Program-made: the position numbers and the translations under genes | Source of the DNA: Nitrosarchaeum sp. | GTDB taxonomy: Archaea; Thermoproteota; Nitrososphaeria; Nitrososphaerales; Nitrosopumilaceae | NCBI GenBank assembly: GCA_002737445.1 | Contig: NSIR01000002.1 | Location: 224,663-288,662 of the forward strand | DNA: 64,000 bases | Direction of reading: 5' to 3' | Notes under the pieces: model-generated | Databases searched by the model: none | The model's input: only the letters and a program-made list of their open reading frames with translations | What the model was told of the DNA's origin: nothing | Shown: positions 52,081-60,735 of the stretch, piece after piece | Position numbering within the stretch: position 1 is the first letter of the stretch | How the letters are laid out: each line of letters opens with the position of its first letter

Positions 52081-53624
52081 AAATTGATATTGCCATGTTT
52101 TCTTGGAAGTTGTTTTTCTCTTTTATTGACAAGCATTTCTAAAGCTTTGATTAGCATAGGTCTTGTTTCAGCAGGATTAATTACATTATCAATAGTACCA
52201 TGAGATGCTGCAACGTATGGATTTTCAAATTTTTCTGAATATTCACTGATAAGTTGTTTTTTAAGAGATTCAGGATCATTAGAATCTGATAATTCTTTTC
52301 GATACATGATTTTAATAGCCGCTTCAGCTCCTAGTACGGCACATCGTGCAATTGGCCACGCATAATTGATATCAGTTCGTAAATTTTTACTTCCCATTGC
52401 TATGTATGCACCACCATATGCTTTTCCAATTACAAGTGTAATTCTAGGTACAGTAGCCTCACAGTATGCATAAAGTAACTTACTACCATGTCTAATGATA
52501 CCATTATGCTCCTGATTAGAACCTGGCATGTAACCAGGGGTGTCAACCAATGTTATGATTGGAATATTGAATGCATCACAAAATCTAATAAATCTAGCCG
52601 CTTTGTTTGATGAATCAATATCTAATGCACCAGCAAGATGTAATGGTTGATTAGCAACAATACCGACTACTTTACCGTTTAATCTACTATAACCAATTAT
52701 TATATTCGGTGCAAATAATTCATGCACTTCAAAAAATTTATGATCATCAGCAATAGAATGAATAATTTCTTTCATATCATATGGCTGTAAAGGATTGCTA
52801 GGAATAATATTAATAATATTATGATCAAGTCGATTGGGATCATCATCGGTTTTTATTTTTGGTGGTTCTTCAGTATTATTTTGTGGAAGATAAGAAAGTA
52901 GTTTTTTTATATAATCCATACATTCGTATTCATTTTTTGTAACAAAGTGTGCAACACCACTTTTTATTCCATGCGTCATTGCGCCACCTAAATCATCGGA
53001 TAAAATGTCTTCTCCCAAAACGGTCTTCACCACATCAGGACCAGTAACAAACATAGTTGCAGTTTTTTCAACCATAATAACAAAATCAGTCATTGCCGGG
53101 GAATAAACAGAACCGCCAGCTGAGGGGCCAATACTAGCGGTAATTTGTGGAATAATACCAGAAGCTAATTGATTATGATAAAAAATATCAGCGAACCCAT
53201 CAAGGCTCATAATTCCTTCTTGAATTCTTGCTCCACCGGAATCCATTATTCCGATTATAGGACAACCGGTTTTAATTGCATGTTTCATCAATTTTGTAAT
53301 TTTTTTGGCTCCCATGTGACTTAGAGTTCCGCCTAGTACAGTGAAATCATAAGCAAAGACAAAGATATTTTTATTATTTATAGTACCATATCCACCAACA
53401 ACCCCATCAGTATAGAATTTCTTCTTCTGCATATCATATTCATGATAATGATGGGTTGCAAGTGGATCAATTTCGGTAAAAGTACCAGAATCCAATAAAA
53501 GATCAATTCTCTCTCGAGCAGTTAATTTACCTTTTTCATGCTGATCTTTTATTTTATCTTGTCCTCCACCCTGTAATGAAATTTTATTTCTTTTCAAATA
53601 GTCATCAATTTTTTCAAAGTGCAT
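52077..53624 (-). CDS. Carboxyltransferase subunit of acetyl/propionyl-CoA carboxylase
   Basis: 515 residues of the PccB type. GKLTARERIDLLLDSGTF, DFTVLGGTLSHMGAKKI, GIMDSGGARIQEGI, GPSAGGSVYSPAMTDF and TPGYMPGSNQEHNGIIRHG. Substrate choice between acetyl- and propionyl-CoA is not read from sequence. First gene of the operon. Confidence 0.94.
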   Translation of the reverse strand: MHFEKIDDYLKRNKISLQGGGQDKIKDQHEKGKLTARERIDLLLDSGTFTEIDPLATHHYHEYDMQKKKFYTDGVVGGYGTINNKNIFVFAYDFTVLGGTLSHMGAKKITKLMKHAIKTGCPIIGIMDSGGARIQEGIMSLDGFADIFYHNQLASGIIPQITASIGPSAGGSVYSPAMTDFVIMVEKTATMFVTGPDVVKTVLGEDILSDDLGGAMTHGIKSGVAHFVTKNEYECMDYIKKLLSYLPQNNTEEPPKIKTDDDPNRLDHNIINIIPSNPLQPYDMKEIIHSIADDHKFFEVHELFAPNIIIGYSRLNGKVVGIVANQPLHLAGALDIDSSNKAARFIRFCDAFNIPIITLVDTPGYMPGSNQEHNGIIRHGSKLLYAYCEATVPRITLVIGKAYGGAYIAMGSKNLRTDINYAWPIARCAVLGAEAAIKIMYRKELSDSNDPESLKKQLISEYSEKFENPYVAASHGTIDNVINPAETRPMLIKALEMLVNKREKQLPRKHGNINL

Positions 53625-53714
53625 CTTACATTAAAGAAAAGAAATCATCCATATTAATTTAATTTGATTTTTTGAATTTATTACACAATCATAGATTATA
53701 TAGAAAACATTCAC

Positions 53715-53732
53715 TAAAATCGGCTGATTTTA
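53715..53732. other. 18-bp perfect inverted repeat between two minus-strand operons
   Basis: TAAAATC-GGCT-GATTTTA, arms of 7 bp and a 4-nt loop. It lies upstream of the Cys-rich gene's 3' end and beyond the carboxylase promoter. It could be a hairpin for the end of the rfc transcript or an operator; AT-rich arms make it weak either way. Confidence 0.3.
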
Positions 53733-53744
53733 ACGAGAAATAAT

Positions 53745-54062
53745 TTAAGAGGTAGGATTCAAGAGAGGAAAATTAGTTTTAACCGAATTCAGATATGAGA
53801 TAAAAGAATTTTTCTCATCACTACATTTTTTACAAATGCACAATTGAGAGACTTTTTCAACATTACACATATTTTGAAATTCACATTGCAAACATCCAGC
53901 AGATTTTTTACAAACAACACATTGAAGTTCAACGATTTGTGCACATTTTTCATGTTTCACTCCTAATCCTTTTGCCCATAATCCGATTTCATTAATTTCA
54001 ATTTTCTCATTACATACAATACAAGTACCTACAAACTTCATAGGAATTTTTCTCCAGCTCAT
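53745..54062 (-). CDS. Cysteine-rich zinc-binding protein, unknown
   Basis: 105 residues with about twelve cysteines: CIVC, HEKC, CVVC, GCLQCEF, MC, and CICKKC. These make two or three possible zinc knuckles. No membrane segment. ATGA overlap with rfcL implies translational coupling. Not recognised as a known family; a role in DNA/RNA binding is possible from zinc knuckles alone. Confidence 0.6.
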   Translation of the reverse strand: MSWRKIPMKFVGTCIVCNEKIEINEIGLWAKGLGVKHEKCAQIVELQCVVCKKSAGCLQCEFQNMCNVEKVSQLCICKKCSDEKNSFISYLNSVKTNFPLLNPTS

Positions 54063-55228
54063 TTAATTAATTCAATCTCCTTTTGAAAAATATCATAAAA
54101 AATATCATCAGAATCTAATTGCAATTTATTATTTTTAATACAAAACATCATGTATGGAAAACATATTGTAATAAATTTACTAGATGATAGATGTAAATTT
54201 TTTGCCATAATGGAAGAGACGGATTTGATTTTTTTTCCATCCCATCTAATACGATTTAAAAGTGGCCATGAGATACTGTATTGAGAATACCGCATTCTTT
54301 GATCATTTTTATATAATTTAATAAGAATTTCATTGAGATATCGCAGTAATCGCCAATTTTGAGTTTTCATAATTTTTCCATAAAGCATGTCAGCCTCAGA
54401 TATAATTTCTAAGAATTTTGCAAGTGTAATATTATCTAAATTGCTTGTCAGTATGCTAGAATAAAACGCATCAATTTTTGATTTCGGATCAATTTGTATT
54501 GAATATAAAACACTTCTTGCTTCATCAATCGAATTTGCTTTAAAAAATGCATTAATGCCATCTTCCACATTTATGTTTTCAAAAGATTTTTCAACTGGAG
54601 GATCAAATCCGGTAACAAATGATTGTGTCAAATTAATCATTGAGCGGATATCACCTTTTGATTTTTCAATTACTTTAATCATAGAGCCAAGACTAAGTGT
54701 TGCATTTTCTTTTACCATAATATTTTCAAGGTGTATTTTTAAAAGACGTGGTGGAATCGGCTTGAAAAATATGGTTTTAACAACTTTTTTAATATTTTTC
54801 ATTTTATCTGAAATATCTGAATTGGCAGCAAGAATGATAGGTATAGTTGGCTCCTTTAAAATTTCAATTAATGCTTCGGCTCCACCGAAATCACCTCTAC
54901 CATGAATTCCATCTACTTCATCAATGAAAATCATAGGAATCCCCATTACGCTTACATTCCCCAATACAGGCAATAAAATTTCATTAATTTGAGATTTACT
55001 TCTCACATCACTTGCATTAAGTCCAATCAAATCATATTGAAATTGTTTCGCAATAAGATATGCGATAGTGGTCTTTCCAATTCCAGGTGGACCTACTAGT
55101 AAAATTGGCTTAGTGCCTTTTTTCCATTTTGTTAACCATTCTATAATTAAAGATCGTGATTCCTCATTACCAATCATATCAGAAATATTCTGAGGCCTAT
55201 ACTTTTCAGACCACATCAATTTAATCAC
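54059..55228 (-). CDS. rfcL: Replication factor C large subunit
   Basis: 389 residues, AAA+ clamp-loader subunit loading PCNA. MWSEKYRPQNISDMIGN, Walker A GPPGIGKTTIA, Walker B IFIDEVDGIHGRGDFG, and sensor region. Shorter than the usual 450-500: the C-terminal extension with a PIP box is brief. ATG at 55216 is a plausible start. Overlaps both neighbours by 4 bp. Confidence 0.92.
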   Translation of the reverse strand: MIKLMWSEKYRPQNISDMIGNEESRSLIIEWLTKWKKGTKPILLVGPPGIGKTTIAYLIAKQFQYDLIGLNASDVRSKSQINEILLPVLGNVSVMGIPMIFIDEVDGIHGRGDFGGAEALIEILKEPTIPIILAANSDISDKMKNIKKVVKTIFFKPIPPRLLKIHLENIMVKENATLSLGSMIKVIEKSKGDIRSMINLTQSFVTGFDPPVEKSFENINVEDGINAFFKANSIDEARSVLYSIQIDPKSKIDAFYSSILTSNLDNITLAKFLEIISEADMLYGKIMKTQNWRLLRYLNEILIKLYKNDQRMRYSQYSISWPLLNRIRWDGKKIKSVSSIMAKNLHLSSSKFITICFPYMMFCIKNNKLQLDSDDIFYDIFQKEIELIK

Positions 55229-56340
55229 GCAGGTAATTTAGATTCAAATTCTAACCATTTATTTGCTTTTTGTAATTTATTATACCAATATTCATTATAG
55301 TGTTCAACAGTCAAAAATAAAAATTCTAAAAATTCGGTATGTGTGAAATCTTCAGGAAGTAATTTAAGGGCTAAACGTGCATCTTGTAGATACAAATTAC
55401 TTTTTTCTAATGTTAATTCAAATCCTTTTTTTACATCATTTGATAATAAAGTGTAATATAATGGCCAAGATGGAATTTTCACAAATCCATTTTTAATGGA
55501 ATCTTCAATTTCATTTCCACATCCAACTCCTTCTGCTGCACTTGCCATTCCCAAATAAAAAATTTCTCCCAAAGGTCTTTCAGCTAGAGCCATATTTCTT
55601 CCAGCAGTACCCATCACAGATCTATATTTTTTATAAGATAGATTCATTTCTTCCAATGTAATTTGTGTTGGTTTTGATTTTAATTTTTCATCAAGATATT
55701 GACCTATTCGTGCATCTTTGAATCCTTCTTCAAATTCTTTTAAAACTTGATTACCACCTTTAGAGATTTTATCTCGTGCCAATTTTAAAATATATGGATT
55801 CATTAATTTGTAATCATCAAGATATTCCAAATCTTCATCTTTGTCTACAATTCTATCCATAGGTTCACTAAGATCAATAGCCAAAATATGACCCTCTACA
55901 ATATCTTGTCTTAATTGTGGATCTTTTTTTCCAGTATAATTAGATGCCCCATCAAATAACGCATTAAATACAGGAAAAGTCATTTTCACAAAATTTGAAT
56001 TTAAAATACGATTAACCCTATCTTTGAGTACATCTGGACTTTCCAATTTAGATTTTATATTGGCAATTTCAGATGCTTTAAGAATAATTTCAGTGGAACC
56101 CACTTCATTACCAAATGCTTGTTGAGTTGAATTAGGTGAAAGATCAGATTTTATTTCATGTAAAAGATCTCTTGCAAATCTATCTGCAAAATTTGAAAAT
56201 TCTTTTTCTGCTTCTTCTTTATAGTGAGTAAATAATTTGTAACCCCTAGATTTGAATAAAGCTTGTTTCAAAATTTGTTTTCCAGGTTTTGTATTCATCA
56301 AAGATTCTTTGCTTACTACAGATTGATCTTTTCCACTCAC
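55225..56340 (-). CDS. Lineage-specific helical protein upstream of rfcL, unknown
   Basis: 371 residues, soluble and mostly helical, no Walker motifs, no zinc site and no membrane segment. Composition is Lys/Glu/Leu-rich. The gene heads a three-gene operon with 4-bp overlaps into rfcL, then the Cys-rich gene, so a role in replication is possible by context only. Not recognised. Confidence 0.6.
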   Translation of the reverse strand: MSGKDQSVVSKESLMNTKPGKQILKQALFKSRGYKLFTHYKEEAEKEFSNFADRFARDLLHEIKSDLSPNSTQQAFGNEVGSTEIILKASEIANIKSKLESPDVLKDRVNRILNSNFVKMTFPVFNALFDGASNYTGKKDPQLRQDIVEGHILAIDLSEPMDRIVDKDEDLEYLDDYKLMNPYILKLARDKISKGGNQVLKEFEEGFKDARIGQYLDEKLKSKPTQITLEEMNLSYKKYRSVMGTAGRNMALAERPLGEIFYLGMASAAEGVGCGNEIEDSIKNGFVKIPSWPLYYTLLSNDVKKGFELTLEKSNLYLQDARLALKLLPEDFTHTEFLEFLFLTVEHYNEYWYNKLQKANKWLEFESKLPA

Positions 56341-56418
56341 ATGTGATAATCTAATTTATTGTTATTTATGCTTTCAAATTAGAAAATTTCTTTCACTTAA
56401 ATTACGATAAAAAAAAAG

Positions 56419-57225
56419 ATGGTAATGGAAGTTATTGAAATTCTTTGTGAGGTTTCAAAACTAATTTATAAAAATGTAAAAGATTTAGCAGGAACGGATG
56501 ATGCAGCAGGTGATTTTGGCAGGGGTGCAGGTGGAGATATTTCACGTAATATAGATATTATTGCTGAAAAAACTGTTTTAGATTATCTTAAAGAAATAAA
56601 TTTTGATTGTATTGTTTTAGGAGAAGAATGTGGTAGAGTTGAATTATCTAAAAATTCTAAAGGATTTGTAATTATGGATGCAATTGATGGTTCTGCAAAC
56701 GCCGTAAGAGGAGTTCCATTTTTTTGTAGTTCATTAGCATTTGCGACAGAAAATAAATTAAGTTCAATAACAGATGGCGTGATAATGAATCTGTCTAATG
56801 GAGATATGTATTGGGCATCAAAGGGCAAGGGTGCATTTTTGAATGAATTAAAAATTAAAGTGTATGATAAAGAACCGATTTACAAAATTATTGGAATAAA
56901 CACTTCAGGGGCATCAGAACAATTAATGAATAAATTATATCCAGTATTTGAAAAACATAATCACATAAGACATTTTGGTGCAAATGCATTGGAAATGGCT
57001 TTGTTTGCAAGAGGATTATTAGATATTTTTATAGATCTTAGGGATAAAATTAGGATTCAAGATATTGCAGCAGGATACATCATTGTTAAAGAAGCTGGTG
57101 GATTACTGTTGGATGCAGATTTGAATCCTCTTGATTCAGATCTAAGCTATGAAACACGGATTTCATTTATTGCTGCTGCAAATCAGAAAATCATAGATGA
57201 TGTTATTTCACAAATTAAAAAATAA
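56419..57225 (+). CDS. Inositol monophosphatase/fructose-1,6-bisphosphatase family protein
   Basis: 268 residues. Metal-site signatures: VLGEECG, MDAIDGSANAVRG (D-x-x-D-G-S), and IQDIAAGYIIVKEAGG near the C-terminus. The archaeal branch often acts on both inositol phosphates and fructose bisphosphate. No membrane segment. Substrate uncertain. Confidence 0.85.
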   Translation: MVMEVIEILCEVSKLIYKNVKDLAGTDDAAGDFGRGAGGDISRNIDIIAEKTVLDYLKEINFDCIVLGEECGRVELSKNSKGFVIMDAIDGSANAVRGVPFFCSSLAFATENKLSSITDGVIMNLSNGDMYWASKGKGAFLNELKIKVYDKEPIYKIIGINTSGASEQLMNKLYPVFEKHNHIRHFGANALEMALFARGLLDIFIDLRDKIRIQDIAAGYIIVKEAGGLLLDADLNPLDSDLSYETRISFIAAANQKIIDDVISQIKK

Positions 57226-57277
57226 TCTAAAAAAATAAAATCACAAAAAAATTCGTCATATTTAAAATAAATTTTAT

Positions 57278-58117
57278 CTATCCATATGACTCATACTTAA
57301 TTTCATAACTTCCATCTGTGCGTTTTTCTTCCTTTGTAACAAATTTTTTTGGCCCCAAGTATTCTATAACTCCATCAATCGTACCCTGATACCCACAAAT
57401 GTAGACTTTAGTATTTGCAGTTGTGACTTCTTCTCCAACTAATTCCTCTAGTGGTGAAAGACCATTTTTGTTTGGTTTGAAGAAAGATTCAACTCTACCA
57501 ACATGACCTGCCCAAGATCGATTAAAGAATTCTTTGGGCCTACTAATAGCGGCTCTATATTTAAAATTCCATTGATCTTTGCCCCTCTCAATACTTTCAT
57601 TTTCCAAATTTGTAAGTAAATCCTTGTAACTTAGCTCATCAACATAACTTGCACCATGAAGAACAATGATTTCTCTTTTATCTCCAGTATCATGTAGATG
57701 TTTAGCAAAAGCTACAAACGGTGCAAGTCCAGTTCCACCACCAACACATACAATTCTTCGATTATCAGGTTGACCATTTGGTAATTTATCATCAATTAAC
57801 AATGCGTTACCTGTTGGATCTCCCAAATATACTTCGTCACCAACATTAGCATAAAATAATTCAGTTGTAATTCTACCTGGAAGTGGTTTTCTTACCCATC
57901 TAATTACAAATTCAAAATAATCTCGATTTTCAGGATGTGATGCAATTGAATATGCTCTTCGAACAATTTTTTGTTCAGAGGGTATTGGTAATCCTAGGGT
58001 AAGAAATTGACCTGTAGTATATTTTGGCATGCCATCGTTTGGAACTAATCGAATGACAACTAAATCTTCCTTAAGTAAATGCATGTAAATAATTTTAGCT
58101 TTATGTTCTACTACCAT
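57278..58117 (-). CDS. Ferredoxin/flavodoxin-NADP+ reductase-like protein
   Basis: 279 residues. FAD-binding RRAYSIASHPE and NADP-binding VCVGGGTGLAPFVAFAKHL, then HGASYVDELSYKD and VYICGYQGTIDG. FAD-stacking C-terminal end is present. It could pass electrons between ferredoxin and NAD(P). Complex I here lacks the NADH module, so this enzyme is a possible link, by inference. Confidence 0.9.
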   Translation of the reverse strand: MVVEHKAKIIYMHLLKEDLVVIRLVPNDGMPKYTTGQFLTLGLPIPSEQKIVRRAYSIASHPENRDYFEFVIRWVRKPLPGRITTELFYANVGDEVYLGDPTGNALLIDDKLPNGQPDNRRIVCVGGGTGLAPFVAFAKHLHDTGDKREIIVLHGASYVDELSYKDLLTNLENESIERGKDQWNFKYRAAISRPKEFFNRSWAGHVGRVESFFKPNKNGLSPLEELVGEEVTTANTKVYICGYQGTIDGVIEYLGPKKFVTKEEKRTDGSYEIKYESYG

Positions 58118-58327
58118 ATAGATTGTTTTTACAACTTTGGATAAATATATTTCTGTTAAATTTTCATTTTATACATACTAATCGTAGATCAAAATTACAT
58201 TAAAAATTATAATTAATTTAATAAATTGAATAAAACCTTGCAAAAAAATAAATTGTGTAAATTTTGTATTTGATTTTAGATAATTCATTTATGCGTATAA
58301 AAAATAATATGTTTTTATATACAGATA

Positions 58328-58349
58328 TTTAGGCTAAAATATGCCTAAA
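58328..58349. promoter_or_regulatory. Inverted repeat across the DUF1059 start codon
   Basis: TTTAGGC at 58328-58334 and GCCTAAA at 58343-58349, eight bases apart, spanning the ATG at 58341. Inside it lies TTTAGGCTAAA, an 11-bp palindrome around a central G. A bound protein would cover the start of a leaderless transcript. The half-sites resemble but do not equal the operator at 3986. Confidence 0.4.
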
Positions 58350-58502
58350 CTGAAATGCAGTGATTATGGTTATGAGTGTAATTATGTAATAGAGGGAGAA
58401 ATAGAACAAGTGATAGAAGAATTTGGAAAACATTCTGATGAAGTACATGGGATAGATTACTCAAAAGAAGCGTTAATGCAAATCATACTAAGAAAGAGCT
58501 AA
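58341..58502 (+). CDS. DUF1059 family small protein
   Basis: 53 residues: KCSDYGYECNYVIEG then HSDEVHGIDYS, matching DUF1059 with its two cysteines and the HxxExHG pattern. A TTTTTATATACAG stretch at about 58311-58323 sits 20-30 bp upstream, supporting this leaderless start. Function unknown. Confidence 0.85.
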   Translation: MPKLKCSDYGYECNYVIEGEIEQVIEEFGKHSDEVHGIDYSKEALMQIILRKS

Positions 58503-58546
58503 AATATTCGTTAAAGAGTTTTTTAATTGATCAACAGATAAAATAA

Positions 58547-59629
58547 CTAAAATGTTATGTGCTTCATTGTTGCTTCTAGAATAGGAGTTTCTTTATCAAT
58601 TATTTTTTCTACGGCTGGCACTAAACTAATTCTAGATTTTACATTTTCATCATATATTTCAGCGATTTGATCTCTAAACAACAATTTAATTCCATACAAT
58701 TCAGTTACGCCTTCATCAACTGTACGAGGATCAGATAAATCTAAAATTAAAGTACCCTTCTTTTTTTCTTCCATAACCAACTTTATGCTATCAAATGTAA
58801 TTAAAAAATAATCAGAGGTTGTGGCTACAAAAATAATATCATACTTGTCAAATCCTTTTAAAACTTCATCAAATTGAATTGGTTTACCACCCAGTATTTT
58901 AGAAAATGCAGTAGAGCGTTCAATCGTTTTACTTGTAATATCAAATAAAAATCCTTTTTCATTTAGAGTTTTAGTAATCATTGCAGCTGATTCACCAGTA
59001 CCTATTAACAAAATATGTTTTTTAGCATCTAATCCTACTTTTTCGTTTACAATTTTAACTGCTACATCTCCAAGTGAAATTACATTTTTACTTATTCCAG
59101 TAGTGTCTCTAATGCGAATTGAGATTCGAATTACACTTTCAAATAATTTATTTAAAATATTTCCAGATACACCAATCTGTTTAGCATATGAAAATGATGT
59201 CTTAAGCTCATTCAATATCTCTTCTTTACCTACTACAAGAGAATTCAAACCACACGCCAATTTTAGAAGATTGCGATATACATCATGACCTTTGTAAACT
59301 TCAAGGGTTTGATCAAAGTGATCAATATCAATTTGTTCAAGTTCAGATAAAGATTGCCAAGTTTCTTTTATTTGATTTAAAAAAAGAGATTTTCCTTCAG
59401 TCCTTCTTCCATCTGGCATATCTCCAATTTCTAGATTACTTACTGTAAATATTTCAATTCTACTAGATGTTTGAATTATCATACATTCTGCAATACCTGG
59501 AATTTTTTTAAAAGTATCAGATGCGATTTTAAGATCTTTAAATCTAAAACGAGATAAAGTTTGAAGAGGTACATTCTTAAAAGTTACACAGATATTTATT
59601 AAATCAAAATTAATTTCGCTCATGTTCAT
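58547..59629 (-). CDS. hemA: Glutamyl-tRNA reductase-like protein with altered catalytic residues
   Basis: About 360 residues; TTG 59632, ATG 59629 or ATG 59623 can start it. The GluTR fold is clear: ACGLNSLVVGKEEIL, IRDTTGISKNVISLGDVAVK, a GTGESAAMITKTL NADPH loop, and the C-terminal dimerisation helices. However, the active-site T-C-N-R is T-S-S-R, so the catalytic Cys is Ser. The conserved His before the LFRVACGL motif reads Asn, and the G-E after SMV is G-K. It may be inactive, or a regulator. It follows the 224-residue gene. Confidence 0.8.
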   Translation of the reverse strand: MNMSEINFDLINICVTFKNVPLQTLSRFRFKDLKIASDTFKKIPGIAECMIIQTSSRIEIFTVSNLEIGDMPDGRRTEGKSLFLNQIKETWQSLSELEQIDIDHFDQTLEVYKGHDVYRNLLKLACGLNSLVVGKEEILNELKTSFSYAKQIGVSGNILNKLFESVIRISIRIRDTTGISKNVISLGDVAVKIVNEKVGLDAKKHILLIGTGESAAMITKTLNEKGFLFDITSKTIERSTAFSKILGGKPIQFDEVLKGFDKYDIIFVATTSDYFLITFDSIKLVMEEKKKGTLILDLSDPRTVDEGVTELYGIKLLFRDQIAEIYDENVKSRISLVPAVEKIIDKETPILEATMKHITF

Positions 59630-59632
59630 CAA

Positions 59633-60307
59633 TTATTCTCGTAGTTTATTCCTTCCACCTTTTGCAGTACGAAAAACATTCATGCCGATATAGTAATTTT
59701 CATAAATTGATTCTAAATATTCAAGCTCTTTTTGAGTTGCGATTATATCTTTTTTAGATGTGTTAGGATCTTTTTTAAGTGTTCTAAGTTTTTCTTTAGT
59801 TTCCTCTAAGAATTTTCCTACTCCAGACTCATAATTAGACATACCACCAAATTCTGGACTCAGTACATGCTGTGGAATATATTTTGGGGTATTGTCTGTT
59901 GGAATTTCCACTTTTCTTGTTAATTCATCTTGTTCATCTGATGAGAGTATGGGTCTTGGAAATCTATCTTTTTTAGCTAAGAAAAATTCAGGTTCATCCA
60001 TTTCTCTTCGAAATATTTCCTCCCCTTTACGTTGATTAGTAAATGTAGGAGTTTTTGTTAGAATGGTTTTAATTTCTGCAGCTATTGCCCTGTATTCTTC
60101 TTCAGCAGCTAATTCTGCTGCAATTTTTGCGGTAGTTACTTTTGCCAATGCCGCTATTAATTCAGATTCGGCCTGTTCTACAGCTGCAGCAGTTTTTGCC
60201 GCAACTTCTGATTTTATTGCTGTAATTTTAGATCCATCTTTTGGTGTAGATTCAGATACAGGAACTTCTGAAATTTCCACAGTGGATTCCTTAATCTCTT
60301 CAGACAT
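59633..60307 (-). CDS. Ala-rich helical protein upstream of hemA, unknown
   Basis: 224 residues. A Ser/Thr-rich N-terminal 25 residues, then an Ala/Glu helix (AAKTAAAVEQAESELIAALA), likely coiled coil, then a Pro/Phe-rich middle, then a second charged helix with KLRTLKKDPNTSKKDII. No catalytic motif. The stop abuts the hemA start, so the two are probably cotranscribed. Not recognised; probably lineage-specific. Confidence 0.6.
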   Translation of the reverse strand: MSEEIKESTVEISEVPVSESTPKDGSKITAIKSEVAAKTAAAVEQAESELIAALAKVTTAKIAAELAAEEEYRAIAAEIKTILTKTPTFTNQRKGEEIFRREMDEPEFFLAKKDRFPRPILSSDEQDELTRKVEIPTDNTPKYIPQHVLSPEFGGMSNYESGVGKFLEETKEKLRTLKKDPNTSKKDIIATQKELEYLESIYENYYIGMNVFRTAKGGRNKLRE

Positions 60308-60487
60308 TAGAATTTACTAAAATTGCCCGAATTTTAATATTCTTGTAAGAGAAATATCGAGGATTAGATTTAAAGAAGGTAAATTTATCAAACTTGAGAT
60401 AATTATACTTTGAAATTATTTGTTTATTCGTGTAAACTATAAAAAATAAATCGATCTATATTATTGGTAAATTTACAAGAAAAAAGG

Positions 60488-60562
60488 CGCCCTCGGCGGG
60501 ATTTGAACACGCGTCTCAACCGTGACAGGGTCGAATTCTAGACCGGACTATACTACAAGGGC
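60488..60562 (-). tRNA. tRNA-Asp (GTC)
   Basis: Minus strand: acceptor GCCCTTG/CGAGGGC, anticodon stem-loop CGACC-CTGTCAC-GGTTG giving GTC, T loop TTCAAAT. One T-stem position is a T-C mismatch (GCGTG against CCCGC). Discriminator G. No intron. Confidence 0.92.
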
Positions 60563-60658
60563 ACAAGTTAATTCAATTAAATTGCTAGATTAAAAGTTTC
60601 GGTAAGAGTAAAAAATTTTGTAAAAGACTAAATTATACACGTCAGGCATTTTTGTTAA

Positions 60659-60732
60659 GGGTCTATGGCGCAGCCAGGTAGCGCACCGGACTTTTAATCC
60701 GGTTGTCGTGGGTCCGAATCCCACTAGACCCG
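60659..60732 (+). tRNA. tRNA-Lys (TTT)
   Basis: Acceptor GGGTCTA/TAGACCC, D arm GCGC...GCGC, anticodon stem CCGGA-CTTTTAA-TCCGG giving TTT, T arm TGGGT-CCGAATC-CCA with its usual pairings, discriminator G. No intron. Confidence 0.94.
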
Positions 60733-60735
60733 CTC

